Assembly (NCBI RefSeq): GCF_900497805.2
Contig: NW_020947264.1
Span: forward strand, 62,001-126,000
DNA from: Vombatus ursinus
Taxonomy: Eukaryota > Chordata > Mammalia > Diprotodontia > Vombatidae
Length of the DNA: 64,000 nucleotides
Reading direction: 5' to 3'
Part shown: positions 21,090-32,365 of the stretch, in pieces
Layout: each line of letters starts with the position of its first letter
Numbering within the stretch: position 1 is the stretch's first letter
Position numbers and translations under genes: made by a program
The notes under the pieces: generated by a model
Told to the model about the DNA's origin: nothing
The model's input: the letters and a program-made list of their open reading frames with translations, nothing else
Database searches by the model: none

Positions 21090-21420
21090 TGAAAGAACAA
21101 AGAAATGAATGAATAAGCATTTAAAAGCTTATTATGTGTCATTAACTATGTTCTGTTGGGGTATAAATGTACCAAAAACAAGACAATCTCTGACATCAAG
21201 GAGCTTACATTCTAGGATGGGAGGACAATAGAGATAAGAGAATTGTTGCCAGGGAGGAGTGCTTTGGGTCTGCTAATTTACAGGGATGATTACAGGATTC
21301 ACATTGAAATACCTTTTCTAGAAAAGGTAGTGTTGAATTTTACTTTTCTCTGAATAAGAGATGGAAAAGGAGGAGGTTGAAGGGATTTGATATATACTTT
21401 GCAGCAGCATGACAAGGTGA
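21090..21420 (-). mobile_element. L2 3' portion, antisense
   Basis: TGAATGAATAAGCATTTAAA through CATCAAGGAGCTTACATTCT is the reverse complement of the L2 end; continuation to about 21420 is more diverged. Confidence 0.65.
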
Positions 21421-21589
21421 TGACCACTTTCTATAAGGACATAACAAATGTTTGTTGATTGATGATGTAGAGAAAATTCCTATTTAGTGAATATAATATT
21501 TTCAAAATGCCTTTCAATATTGAAATTATAGGACTCTGTGCTTTGAGATCCACCAATAAGTCAAAGGAATGGTGAAGAATATTAACTTC

Positions 21590-21640
21590 AGGGGCAGCTA
21601 GGTGGCACAGTGGATAAGCTCCAGCCTTGTGTGTGCATTG
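21590..21640 (+). repeat. tRNA-SINE head fragment
   Basis: GGGGCAGCTAGGTGGCACAG followed by TGGATAAGCTCCAGCC is a near-consensus SINE head. Homology stops at about 21635, so only the tRNA-like 5' end is present. Confidence 0.75.
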
Positions 21641-21823
21641 GGGACAAGGCACAGATGCACGACCATCAGGAAAACTTAGCAGAAAGCTTAGTCGATGCAG
21701 CTATGACCTTCCCAAGTCCCTGAGGCTTACCTGGCTTGGACTCCCAACCCAGATACAAGTAAATCTACCTAGTGTGTAGGTTCTTAAAAAGGGGTCTGCT
21801 AGTGTGTTTTTTAAAAATATTTT
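21641..21823. other. No recognised feature
   Basis: Sequence between the SINE head fragment and the next SINE. It may replace the deleted SINE body; no family recognised. Confidence 0.4.
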
Positions 21824-21973
21824 GAGGTGCAGGTAGGTAGTGCAGTGGATAGAGCACCGACCCTGGAGGCAGGAGGATTTGAGTTCAAATCTGGGCTCAG
21901 ACACATGACACTTACTAGCTGTGAGGCAAGTCACTTAACCCCAATTGCCTCATCAAACAGGCAAAAAAAAAAA
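21824..21973 (+). repeat. Marsupial tRNA-SINE, short form
   Basis: GAGGTGCAGGTAGGTAGTGC, TAGAGCACCGACCCTGGAGG, TTACTAGCTGTGAGGCAAGT, CCCCAATTGCCTCATC and an A-rich tail. This is the short form that ends after the CCAATTGCCTCA segment. Confidence 0.9.
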
Positions 21974-22062
21974 CCCAAAAGAATATTAAATTTAAAAACA
22001 CAAATGGGACCCAACTTTCATTTATTCACTTCTCTCAGCATTTACATGAGACAATTTAAAAA

Positions 22063-22112
22063 CAAATATAGATAGAGAGATAGATAGACAGATAGACAGA
22101 CAGATAGATATT
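22063..22112. repeat. (GATA/GACA)n simple repeat
   Basis: GATAGATAGACAGATAGACA-type units over about 50 bases. Confidence 0.9.
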
Positions 22113-22792
22113 CTATTATCTCAGCTGACTTAATTACTGCTATGTTTTTCTGGATCATGAAGCTAGAATTTTATCAAATAATATATGTGAACATTTTGTG
22201 GATCATCACAATTCATTGTGGCTTCTTTAAAGGGGTCTTTCCTTTCTGTACGATACATATATTACAAACCACTTTTATACCCTCTGTGCTCTGGGGAACT
22301 ACAACATAGAAGCCTACGAATTAGCCCATGTCTTTATTTATCAGGCAACAAGAACAAGAATAGTAATTCAATAACTGGGGCACTAAAGGATGAAGGAAAA
22401 TCCCAGCAATTATTTGCTTGGACTCCATCCAGTAGAGGGCAGAGATAAGAAAAGCTTTGGAATGTTTCATATTGGTTGGAATTTGTAATGAGATTGCTGT
22501 CAAATGGGGCAAGCTACAAAAGGCATCAGTTTCAAAGAAGGCCAAATATGGAATGTGCTTGCTTTTGTGTTCTAGGATCTGGGAAAATTGTTATTTTTGG
22601 TTAGTTGTTTGTTTTGTTTTGTTTTCCTGAGACTAAAGACATTGACCTCAATCTATGAGTCTAAAATGATTACTGGTCATGTTGAGTTGTGTGTAATTCT
22701 TCCCAAAGCTTCCATTTCAAAATAGGTAACTAGAGCTACATCTCTAACTAGACTTCCCCTAAGCACCTCAAAATTAACTTTTCTAAAACTAT
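22113..22792. other. No recognised feature
   Basis: Low-copy-looking sequence, with ORFs of 74-76 codons on both strands that show no domain and overlap one another. Confidence 0.4.
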
Positions 22793-23228
22793 GAGACAGC
22801 TAGGTGGCATATTAGGTAAAGTGCAAAGACTAGGATTCAAGCAAACCTGAGTTGAAATCCAGCCTTAAACATTTACTAGCTGTGTGACCCTGGTCAAGTT
22901 AATTTACTACTTTACCTCAGTTTTCTCATCTGTAAAATGAGGATAATAATAACATCTATATCAAAGGATTTTTGTGAACAAAGTTGTCATACTTGTTGCC
23001 TTCCCACATGAAACCTGAATCAGAATGAAATGTAATTGGTAAATATGTAACAAAATAAATGAAATATACAACCTAATATTAATGCATGGTTTTCTAAGAC
23101 TCTGCAGCGAGCAAGGATCTGTTTCTATTAGAGTTTGACACCACTGGTTGTGAGGATCAAATGAATTAACATATGTAAAACACTTGCGAAACTTAAATGA
23201 CTATTTAAGTACTACATATTATTGTTGT
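22793..23228 (+). repeat. CORE-SINE (MAR1 type), split by an insertion
   Basis: GAGACAGCTAGGTGGCATAT head, CTGAGTTGAAATCCAGCC, TAGCTGTGTGACCCTGGTCA, ATCTGTAAAATGAGGATAAT up to about 22982. It resumes at 23146 with GGTTGTGAGGATCAAATGAA and ends TTGTTGTGGTGGTT. The repeated TTGTGA..CAAA at the edges shows an insertion rather than a rearrangement. Confidence 0.85.
22983..23145 (+). mobile_element. 163-bp unclassified insert in the SINE
   Basis: Runs from GTTGTCATACTTGTTGCC to GTTTCTATTAGAGTTTGACA CCACT. The flanks TTTTGTGAACAAA (22970-22982) and GGTTGTGAGGATCAAA (23146-23161) are diverged copies of the same SINE segment, so it has a target-site duplication of roughly 13-15 bases. It has no poly-A tail and no tRNA-like head. 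I have an impression of similar sequence elsewhere in marsupials but cannot name the family. Confidence 0.6.
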
Positions 23229-23879
23229 GGTGGTTAATAAAATGAGCTTGTGGCTACCTTGGTGATCGTGCCTGCTGCTGTGAGCTTTGTAGTCCATGAC
23301 ATGTAGTCCATGCCATAACAAATCACAAAAACCTGGACAGTCTACTAAGGCAGAAAGGGTTTCAGTTTTTGCAAGGTATACACCCTGATGAAATTATGTG
23401 TCCTTCAAATATGAAGAAGTAAGAAGAATGTGAAGACTCACTGTCTGAGTAACAGGGACAAACTGAAACTAAACTACCCCCAGTCTAAAAGCTTTCTGTT
23501 CAGTTAATGAAGACTATGAATGTGGTTAGTCAATAACTTATACAACTCTGAGAAATGAAGTGAGTGATGGTGATTTAATGTCTGTGCATCCAGGAGAGGC
23601 AAAAGGCTGATTTCAAAACTCAATATTGTTAGTTGAGATGTTGGAGTTGAAGGTTTTCAGGATATCCAAGTGAGCTTTTATTTGTTTTAAATTATTATGT
23701 GGCAAATATTCCTGATAAAGGAGAAGATAATAATTTAGTCCTAGGAGATCTATACAGGAATTTATCCTTAACAAAAATCTAATCATATTCAAAGAATAAA
23801 AATATTCACATTCTACTCACACTGAAAATAAAAATTACAAAGGTAAATTGCAAGAAGAAGAATGTTACAGGCATTGAGG
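23229..23879. other. No recognised feature
   Basis: Low-copy-looking sequence with a small TAGTCCATG direct repeat near 23290-23312. No coding signal. Confidence 0.4.
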
Positions 23880-24542
23880 TCAGACTTCTGGAAGCCAAAG
23901 TGGCAGAGTAAGAAGTAAGTCACTCTCACTCTCTTTCATTGACCTTTGAAAGTTCAGAAAATATCACCCCAGGAAAAACCCTGGAACAGATCAGCCAGTA
24001 GAAAGATGGGGTGCAGCAGTCTTGTAGCCCAGTAAAACTTAGGGGATTAACAGGAAAGTCCCCTCTTGCTTGGGTGGGAGTACTACAGGATGGGAAACAT
24101 CCCAGCAACCCAGTGGCAAACACCACCTCAGCAAAACAGGGAGAGATCCTGAGCCCCAGGGTGGTGGAACAGGCAAACACCAACCCCAGGACCCCCCAAG
24201 TGCCTCAGCACAGGCAGGGGAACTGGAAAACTTCAGCTCAGAAAAGCACCACATAGGCTGGCATTCTCCAGCAGCCAAATCTTTTGTTCTTTAGCACAAG
24301 TCCAGGCTGGTAGACATCCTCTAGCAGCCAAACATTTGAGAGCTTTAAAGAATCCCAGGTGAGCTGGAGTCCTCCAGGGGCCAGACTCCCCACTCCCACC
24401 CAAGAGTGCTACTGAGCCCCGCTAAGCACCAGGTAAGCTGCCAGACCTTTACAGCCTCCAGCTGCCAGCACCTGTTAGGTCAGTGCCCCCTGGGCTCCAG
24501 CAGGAGTGCTCAACTTTAAAAACCAGGAAATAGGCAAACACC

Positions 24543-25678
24543 ATGAGCAGAAAGTAGAAATGGGCAATGACCATAGATTCTTTCTTTGGGGACAGGAAAG
24601 ATCAAAACACAAATTATGAATATAAGGGACAACATTGTCAATATACTCACATCTGAAATCTCAAAGGCAAATATGCACTGGTCTCAAGCCCAAAAAGTCT
24701 TCTTGAAGGAGCTCAAAAGAAGGATTTTAAAAGTCAAATAAGAGATATAGAAGAAAGATTGGGAAAGTAAATGAGAAGCATTCAAGAGAATCAATAGCTT
24801 GGAAAAGGAAGGACAAAAACTAACTGTAGAAAAAATACAACTAGCCAAATGGGGAAAAAAAGTACACTGAAGAAATGAACTCCTTAAAAAATAGAATTTG
24901 CAAATGGAAAAGGAGGCACAAAAACTCACTGAAGAGAAGAACTCATTAAAAATAAAATGGGCCAAATTGAAAAGGAGATACAAAATCTAATAGAAGGAAA
25001 CAATTCATTAAAAATTAGAATTGGGCAAGTGGAAGGTAATGAATCTATGTGATATCAAGAATAAGTCAAACAGAAACAAAGGAATGATAAAATAGAAGAA
25101 AACATTAAAAAAAAAACTTTACTGGTAAAAAAAATAACTGACCTGAAAAACAGATCCAAGAGAGACAATTCAAAAATTATTTGTCTACCTGAAAACCATG
25201 ATAAAAAAAAGAGCCTGGACAGCATCTTTCAGGAAATCATCAAGGAAAACTTCCCTGAGCTGTTAGAACCAGAAGGTAAAATAGCCATCGAAAGAATCCA
25301 CCAATCACCTTATGAAAGAGATCCCAAATTGAAAACCCCAAGGAAAATTGTAGCCAAATTCCAAAATTACCAGATCAAAGAGAAAATACTACAAGCAGCC
25401 AGAAAGAAACAACTTTAATACCATGAAACCATAGTCAGGATTGCACAGGACCTTGAAGCTTCTACATTAAAAGTTGAGAGGGTGTGGAATACAATATTTC
25501 ATAAGGAAAATAACTTGGATTACAACCAAGAATCAACTACCCAGCAAAATTGAGCATAATCTTTTAGGCCAGGACATGCACATTCAATGAAATGGGGGAC
25601 TTCCAAACCTTCCTGATGAAAAGACCAGAGCTCAACAGAAAATTTGATCTTCAAATACAAAACTCAAGAGAGGCATAA
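24543..25678 (+). pseudogene. L1 ORF1, broken
   Basis: ATG at 24543 (MSRK) is followed by an early stop. Downstream pieces show the family plan: ACCATAGATTCTTTCTTTGG (LTI/DSFFGD block), coiled-coil codons from TCAAGCCCAAAAAGTCTTCT, RRM words GATCCAAGAGAGACAATTCA and TTGTCTACCTGAAAACCATG. C-terminal domain words are TACCCAGCAAAATTGAGCAT and AGACCAGAGCTCAACAGAAA. It ends ...QNSREA at 25676-25678. Length about 1.13 kb fits a complete ORF1. Confidence 0.8.
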
Positions 25679-26259
25679 AAATGTAAACAGGAAATAAAAA
25701 TAAAAACATATTATTAATAAGGGCAAATTGTTTACATCCCTACTTCTGAGAACTGTATCATTATTATGATATTTAAAAGGAGTGTACATAGAGAGAAGGC
25801 ATGGGGATAAGTTGACTTTGATGTGATGATAAAAAATCTAATTAAATGGTGAAAAGCTATTGTTCTGGGGGAAGAAGAAAGGAGTAGGCAGGCAAGGGTA
25901 AATTGCATGGCATGAAAAGGCACAAAAACCTATTACAATAGAGAGAAAGAAGGGAGGTAGATGAGCATTGTTTGAACCTTAATCTCATCAGACTTGGCTC
26001 AAAGAAGTATAATGATCAGTTAGGTATAGAAATCTAACTTAACCCTACAAGAAGTAGGAGGGGAAAAGGGAAAGAAAGGGAAGAGAAGGGAAAGAAAGGG
26101 AAGAGAGTGGATAGAAGGGAGGGAAGAAGTAGAAAGGATAAAGGGGAAGAAATTTGATAGAAGGGAGGGCAGAGTGAGGGAGGCAATGGTCAAAAGCAAA
26201 ACTTTCCCTTTCCCTTCTCACTGGAAAGGAGAGAGAAAAGCATAAATAGGGCAAGTAGG

Positions 26260-26475
26260 ATGGAGAGAAAGACACGAATAGTAATCGTAACTGTTAATAT
26301 GAATGGGATGAACTCTCCCACAAAACAGAAGTGGATGGCAGAGTGGATTAAGAAACATAATCCTACAATATGTTCTTTAAAAACCTGGAAAGACTTATAC
26401 CAACTGATGCTGAGTGAATTGAGCAGAACCAGAAGAATATTGTACATAGTAACAGTCACTTGGTGCTATGACTGA
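26260..26475 (+). pseudogene. L1 ORF2 mini-fusion: endonuclease start joined in frame to C-terminus (71 codons)
   Basis: Residues 1-40 (VIVTVNMNGMNSPTKQKWMA, EWIKKHNPTICSL) are the first endonuclease strands. Residues 41-71 (KTWKDLYQLMLSELSRTRRI...TWCYD) are the last 31 residues of ORF2, as at 42466-42555. The junction is at about 26379-26380 and stays in frame. About 3.6 kb of ORF2 is missing if the source was complete. Start chosen at the first in-frame ATG before the conserved NMNG. Confidence 0.88.
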
Positions 26476-26855
26476 CTTTGCTAGACTTCACTCTTTTCAG
26501 CAATGTAAAGATCTTAGACAACTTCAAAAGACTTATGATGGAAAATACTAACCACATCCAGAGAAATAACTTTGGTGTCTGAATGCAGAAGGAAGCATAT
26601 TATTTGCTCTCCTTTTCTTTTGTTGTTTTGTCTTGTTTCTTCTTTCTTGTGGTTCCTCCCATTAGTTCTAATTCTTCTTTCCATCATGATTAATGTGAAA
26701 ATACGTTTCATATGAATGTATAAGTAGAGCTTATATCAAATTGCATGCCTTCTTGGAAAGGGGGGAAGAGAGGAAGCTGGAGAAAATTGAAAACTCAAAA
26801 TCTTATGAAAGTGAACATTGAAAATAAAAATAAATTAATTATAAAGTAAAAAAAA

Positions 26856-27775
26856 GAAGACTACAATATTGCAAATTCTAAATGATTAATGGATTTGATG
26901 AAATTGTTAAACCCAAAGAGTAGTGATAGTACAGTAGTCATATTGCACACTTTGATGCCAGGTTTGTTTGTTTTTATTTTTGTTTTTGTTTTTCCAGGCT
27001 GACCCCACGTATTTATTCTTTGCCATAAGAGTTTTCATTTTTGTTTTTATTGGATGCTTGTCAGGCAGTACAGGAATCAAAGCCAAGAATAATGTCGTAG
27101 TAACCAAATATGATCAATACGATTCTCTCCCTATCACTTGGTGAATAATGTGCACTGGTTGCCTCTATTTTCTTTATTCTTTTCAGTGAGACTTACTATG
27201 TACACAGTTGTTCAAAATGAGTGGCTATTTGCCAGACAGGACAATGAGTGCCCAAAGTAATAATAGAAGGAAAAGTGACAGTAAATTTCAAATTTTTGAT
27301 TAAATTCCATTGTTTTCCACAGTGGTGCATTCTATTTTAACTTAAAATAGTTTTGCATTTGAGGTAATGAACTCATAAAAAAGGAAACTCATTCAATATT
27401 GGTTTATATTAGTGTTGCAAAAACCAAATACAAAATGATTTTGAAGAATCATTGGTTTTATTTTTTACTACTTGGACTTAAAATGTCAAGGAGTCTGGTT
27501 TTTAACGTGAAAAAAATCCCACAAAACAAAAATTAAATTAGAAGATTCTTAGACAACTTTGTTTTTCGCAGGTAAAAATTATGTGGCATAGTTTTAGATA
27601 ACTCATCATTCTAAAATATATATTTTTTTGTAACTCTTGGTAATTCTCTCCTGAAGTCTATATCTGCCCAGCTATTTTCTTATGGAAAGATTTGCCAAAA
27701 ATGGAAACTAAACTGTAGCTTCCCATGTAGCTACTATATTATTTAATATCTTTCCTTTTGCAATAATAAAAGATG
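26856..27775. other. No recognised repeat; AT-rich low-copy sequence
   Basis: Contains a (GTTTTT)n-like tract at 26965-26995 and a pyrimidine tract ending TTTTCAG at 27187. No exon-like ORF follows that CAG, so I do not call a splice site. Confidence 0.4.
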
Positions 27776-27779
27776 TTTG

Positions 27780-28045
27780 TATTCATGTATATGTATGTGT
27801 AGATACACACATACGTTTAGATCTTTTTGCATATATGTATATGCATACATACATATATAACAGTGCATACATGCGTATATGTATATGCATCCATACATAT
27901 ATAACATGTGCACGTACTTATACCCAGATATGTTATATAATAGTAAACAATTCTAAATAATATATGTAGCTGTGTATACATATATGTATATATACATACA
28001 GACACACATACATACATACATATAAATATATGCACGTTTCTCTGT
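27780..28045. repeat. (CATA/TATG)n microsatellite cluster
   Basis: Three degenerate ATATGTATATGCATAC-type runs; a similar short run lies at 28190-28225. The minus-strand ORF 27817-28035 is a repeat artefact. Confidence 0.85.
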
Positions 28046-28244
28046 GTATGTGTGTGTACTTGACTGGCATATTTAGTGCATTTGGGAAGGGGGAAGACTG
28101 AGTGGCTAGGAAATTTCTGATGCTATGAACAGAAAAGTCAGGTCAGAAAAGCAAATCTGGGGAAGTGATTGGTGTGGATACAATGATTTCACACATACAT
28201 ATATGTATATATACATATACTTTATAAATTATATTTATTATGCA

Positions 28245-28810
28245 TAATGTTGTTTGTCCTTTGTTTTCAAAGAAGACCAATGTCATCACAGGGTGTTATC
28301 TTGAATCCTATATGAATATGATTTAAGTGATACAGAGTTACACAAAGTAATCAGCCTCACTCTCTCTTCCAGAGTCACTGAAGTCCAATGACAGGACAAA
28401 AGTCAAGATGATTGGTGATGGCCTAGGATAAAGTAGATGGCCTAGGCATCTTTGACATCTGACCAAGTTCAAAGTGCTCCACAGTGCCAGCTTCAGCCAT
28501 CTTCATGGCCGTTAAGGCAAATTATTCTCATTCATCTATTCCACCAACAAATGTTTTTACGTGTTTGTCACAGACATCTCTCTAGCACAACCTAAGGGTT
28601 TAAGCCCTCTTGATTACCCTTCACCTGGTTTAGACCATCTGCTGTGATAATTTTACTGAGATGTGGCTGCTGCACATGCTACAGCTTCTTGTAGCCACAC
28701 ATGAGAGTTGGGTGACAGGTAAATACCAAAGGCGGAAGAGCAACCCTGAAAAGGACTCAGCAAGACCTCCCATCCGAGGTGCTAGTCCTCCCTGAACACT
28801 CCATATGTCT
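28245..28810 (+). repeat. Unnamed ~570-bp interspersed repeat
   Basis: Starts TTGTTTGTCCTTTGTTTTCA AAGAAGACCAATG and runs through CAGCCTCACTCTCTCTTCCA, GCATCTTTGACATCTGACCA, CAGTGCCAGCTTCAGCCATC, ACATGAGAGTTGGGTGACAG, and ends near TGAACACTCCATATG. I recognise this word order as a repeated family in marsupial DNA but cannot name it or its class. No coding frame survives. Orientation is arbitrary. Confidence 0.5.
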
Positions 28811-28864
28811 CTATTAGCAGTTAACATATTAAATCCCTAGTACAGAATTCAAGTTCCATCATAA

Positions 28865-29215
28865 TCTCGTATTTCTTGATGTCTCTTTCATACACCTTTT
28901 GTGCCACTCAAGGTGGATTAGTCAACTTCCACCAAACACTTCACCTACTTGCACACCGTTGTTCACCAGATTTCTTCCTATGACAAGTCCCCACTACTAT
29001 CAAAATCATATTTATAGAAGTACAGTTCAAATATCATAGCCTCGAGGAGACCTTTCCTGATTCCTCTAGCCAGGATCAATCTCTACTTCATTGCTCCCAT
29101 GATACTTTATTGTTGTCCCTCCTCATTAATCACTATATTATGTTACAAGTTGTATTTATTTGTATAAATTTCTTATTGCTTCCCCTACCATAGAAGATCT
29201 GTAAGGAAACAAGTC
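28865..29215 (+). mobile_element. L2 3' region, sense
   Basis: GTTCAAATATCATAGCCTCG AGGAGACCTTTCCTGATTCC and TTATTTGTATAAATTTC match the L2 region upstream of its terminus; the terminus itself is missing. Confidence 0.65.
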
Positions 29216-29227
29216 ACATCCTATAAT

Positions 29228-29306
29228 AACTAGCAATAATAGCTAACATTTATATGGCATTTTGGGTTTGCAAAGTGTTCTGCATATATTGTGTCATTTT
29301 ATATCT
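29228..29306 (-). repeat. CORE-SINE tail fragment, antisense
   Basis: AATAATAGCTAACATTTATA TGGCATTTTGGGTTTGCAAA is the reverse complement of a MAR1/CORE-SINE 3' end. Confidence 0.7.
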
Positions 29307-29534
29307 GAGTTGTAAATTGCTCAATGCTTAGAATCTTCAGTCATTGACAATAGTTTCTTTAAAAAATGTCTACAGAATTGAAATGAACTGAAAGTTATGA
29401 ATGATCACAAAAAAAAAAAACAAAAACCAAACAAACAAAAAACCCTTCCATTGAACACCAAAGCAAAGAATTGATTCTGCTGGGAGTCTAGGAATGGTTA
29501 CTATGGAAGTAAAAATGGAATAGAACAGAAAAAT

Positions 29535-29830
29535 ATTTATTTAATGCTTCATATTTGTAAAGCTCTAGCCTGAGATAGGAATATAGATAGAAAACTGAGA
29601 CTGTCCCTGCTCTCAAGGAGTTCACATTCTATCTGAAGGGGACAACACATAAAGGAGATATGTAATCAAATTCAATTCATAAAGATAGCAAGGCTCCAGA
29701 GACCTTGGCAAACAATGGAGTAGGAAAAGGCAATAGTAGCTCAGAATGAGTGTCCCCAAATTTGAAAGTGGATAATAAAGGCACTTGGATATTATCAGAA
29801 TGAAGAGGGAAAGACACAACAGTTCCTTTC
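29535..29830 (-). mobile_element. L2 3' end, antisense
   Basis: CCCTGCTCTCAAGGAGTTCA CATTCT followed by GGGGACAACACATAAAGG is the reverse complement of the L2 3' end; the right half is diverged. Confidence 0.7.
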
Positions 29831-30615
29831 ACCTGTTTTCTTGATTCTTATGAGGACAGTCTCCATTTTCTAGAAATGACGACCCATGAGAGAATATAAA
29901 GAGAATAATCAATTGTCATCATGATGGCAGAATGTTTTTTTTATAATTACTCATTTAGATTAAAAATATTTAATTATTATAAATATTTTCTAAATTTCTA
30001 AATTAGTATTAAAATTACTTGAATAAGTATAACAGCAAGTTTACTAAAAGATTTTCCTGTGTTTAAACATGATACGCACATAGAAAAACCTGCAATTCTC
30101 AATCGTTAGCATGTTATAAAAAAAATGCTTGTTTAACCCCAGCTCCCTTCTTGCTAATTGCCCACCAAAGTCTAATGGAAGCTCTAGGTAATGTTTCTGA
30201 GATTTAGCAGTTAACAGCAGGATTTCCTATAGTCCCAGACTACGAAAAACCCCTCTCCTGAACACCAAAATATCTATTGACAACTTGCCACAAGCCTGAG
30301 GGCTAGACCTAATTAGCAAATCTTCAATACCCAAAATAAATGTATTCTATACTAAAATTGGCTTGGAAAGAATGAATTGTTCTAGAACACTCTGTTTCTA
30401 TTACTAATGAATATCTTGGATTTCATTCCCATCACAGTGTCCTCAGTATTTGGGCTGTGTGGTTGGAGAAGAAAAGCATTCTGTCACAAGAAACTCTAAA
30501 ACTGATCCCAGATCTTTTCTATATATTTATATAGAATGAGCATATGAGGACTATAATTCGAGGTCTGATTTGTTGCTTTGGGGTATATATGAAAAACATC
30601 TAGAAGACCATTACT
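29831..30615. other. No recognised feature
   Basis: AT-rich low-copy sequence; no repeat or ORF I can support. Confidence 0.4.
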
Positions 30616-30915
30616 AGGTTCAAAGCAGGGACACTTGGATTTTCATCCCAGCTCTCCCACTAATGAACTCATTGATTTTAAACAAAGCATTCAGGGAAGG
30701 GCAAATGAATGAGGATTCATTAAATACCTACAATATACCACATAATTTTCTAAGCACTTTACAAATGTTTTCTCATTTACCTATATCCCATTAGCTTCAC
30801 TATGTCAAAGTTTCCTGATCTACCAAATGGGGATAATAATTACCTTATCCTGTGCTGGAGTTTTGTATGGTAAAAAATGTGATTGCAAATGTGAAAGTTA
30901 AGTTATTATTATTCT
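30616..30915 (+). repeat. MIR-type CORE-SINE, interrupted
   Basis: GGGACACTTGGATTTTCATC CCAGCTCTCCCAC to about 30690, then about 95 bases of foreign sequence (with an L2/CORE-like CATTAAATACCTACAATATA), then TCAAAGTTTCCTGATCTACC AAATGGGGATAATAAT from about 30791. Old and heavily diverged. Confidence 0.6.
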
Positions 30916-31039
30916 CAAAAGTAACAATGAAAAAAATGATTCCATAGATTTCAAAATGGAACCAGTGCCAAAATCATCAGCTGCAAAACCCAAACATTTG
31001 TTAAGTATTTATTTGCACATGGAATTGTGGTTATAGAAA

Positions 31040-31250
31040 GGCAGTTTGCCATCGCTTGAAGCTAGCAGGTCCTGGATTCAAGTTTCTCCTCTGACACATC
31101 TCAGTTGTATAATACAGGGTAAATCATAATGTCCCACTGGTCTAGGCAGCTCGCTGAGATTATAAGATTCATAAAAGGTGCCAATCTTCATCAGTCAAAG
31201 GAGTTACCATACTTCTAGATGGGATTTGACTATACCACTGAAATCAGAGT
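31040..31250 (+). repeat. CORE-SINE-related SINE, second marsupial type
   Basis: Head GCAGGTCCTGGATTCAAG, middle GTCTAGGCAGCTCGCTGAGA TTATAAGATTCATAAAAGGT, tail TATACCACTGAAATCAGAG. The same layout recurs at 39285-39476, with a CTATAAGACTATAATTTCAG middle. Confidence 0.65.
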
Positions 31251-31317
31251 TCTATTGCCCATTTCTGACCATTTCCCTGTGGTGCTTTCATTTCCAGATT
31301 ATTAGCATAAATTAAGA

Positions 31318-31508
31318 GAAGCAAGATGTCATATTAGAAAGAGCATGAAATTTATAGTCAGAGAACACAGTTCCAATTCCTGAATTTGAAAAGTGCTACT
31401 TGTGTAACCTTAGGTAACTTTCTTCATTTTGATGGGTAACATTTCCATCCTCTATAAAACAGGGAATTGGAGACAGATGATCACTATGTTCCATTGTACT
31501 CCTAACTT
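31318..31508 (+). repeat. CORE-SINE, diverged
   Basis: AGAAAGAGCATGAAATTTAT AGTCAGAG head and a CTATAAAACAGGGAATTGGA GACAGATGATC tail follow the variant ending in GGGGTTGGACTAGATGATC. Confidence 0.6.
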
Positions 31509-32365
31509 TTAGAAGAAGCTCATTATTTACATAAACTTCAAGTGAATATTTTGTTTTGGTTCTGGAGGGGGCCTTTAAGATCCTTGCAAAATCATTGGTT
31601 CTCCTCTCTCCCCTCCTTCCTCCTATTCATTATTTCTTCCTACCACTAAAAGTCTACACAGGCCTAGAGAATAGAACAACTGTCTTGCTATCTTTTTGTC
31701 TTTTTTATTGCCTTCACAACACATTTTTTTCATTGTGGATTGCTGTATGGAGCAAAGATAAATATTCCATTTGCCTGGAAATCTTGCACCAATCAAACCA
31801 TTTACAGAGTGCTTACATGTGAAGTATTTTTTTCCCTAAAATAAGAAACAGATATCCCATCCTCTTCTGATTCTGCTGCAGCAATACAGTATCCCTAATG
31901 AGCTCTACCATAAGCTAGCTCTGTTTTTGTTTTGTTATTCTGTCATAGGTCAATATAAATCACATGTTAAGACAATCCCAATTATTGATAAGATGAGCCA
32001 AATGTGGATGAACAAACAGAAAAAAATAGATGTAATCTTTTTTTTTCTTTTTCCCCAAATATATTCATTAAATAATCTACCCTAAATTTTGGTGAACATG
32101 TTGGTCAGTAGTCTCATGATATTGACAGACCATATCTATATTTGTCATCTGTGAGGAGAAACATTCAGGGTTATTCAATATTATTATATTAGAGTATGTT
32201 ATAAGCATTCAAAAAATCTCCTAAGAACCTCAAAGTTCTATGATCTTCTAGTCCCTACCTGTTTACACTTATATATTTGAAACCCCCTCTGAATAACTGA
32301 ATTATGCTTCATTGCAATTATGCATCTTTGCACACGAACACCCCAAAATTTTTTGTGATAAGTTT
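31509..32365. other. No recognised feature
   Basis: Low-copy-looking sequence. The 88-codon ORF at 31556-31822 is hydrophobic but has no recognisable domain; no support for a gene. Confidence 0.4.

Larger units (their letters stand above)
23880..26855 (+). mobile_element. L1 LINE with full 5'UTR, ORF1 relic and collapsed ORF2
   Basis: 5' end AGACTTCTGGAAGCCAAAGT; 5'UTR to 24542, relatively GC-rich; ORF1 relic 24543-25678; purine-rich spacer 25679-26259; ORF2 reduced to 71 codons (26260-26475); 3'UTR with CACATCCAGAGAAATAAC and CTTATGAAAGTGAACATTGA, ending A-rich near 26855. Only the middle of ORF2 is gone. The 5'UTR differs from those at 3676, 4360, 16095 and 32366. Confidence 0.88.

Noticed and set aside
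21590-21640. tRNA gene
   Set aside because: The tRNA-like boxes here and in the other SINE heads belong to tRNA-derived SINEs; no complete cloverleaf with paired acceptor stem was seen.
27125-27200. Splice acceptor (pyrimidine tract ending TTTTCAG at 27187)
   Set aside because: No open exon-like frame or donor follows; such tracts are common in AT-rich introns and intergenic DNA.
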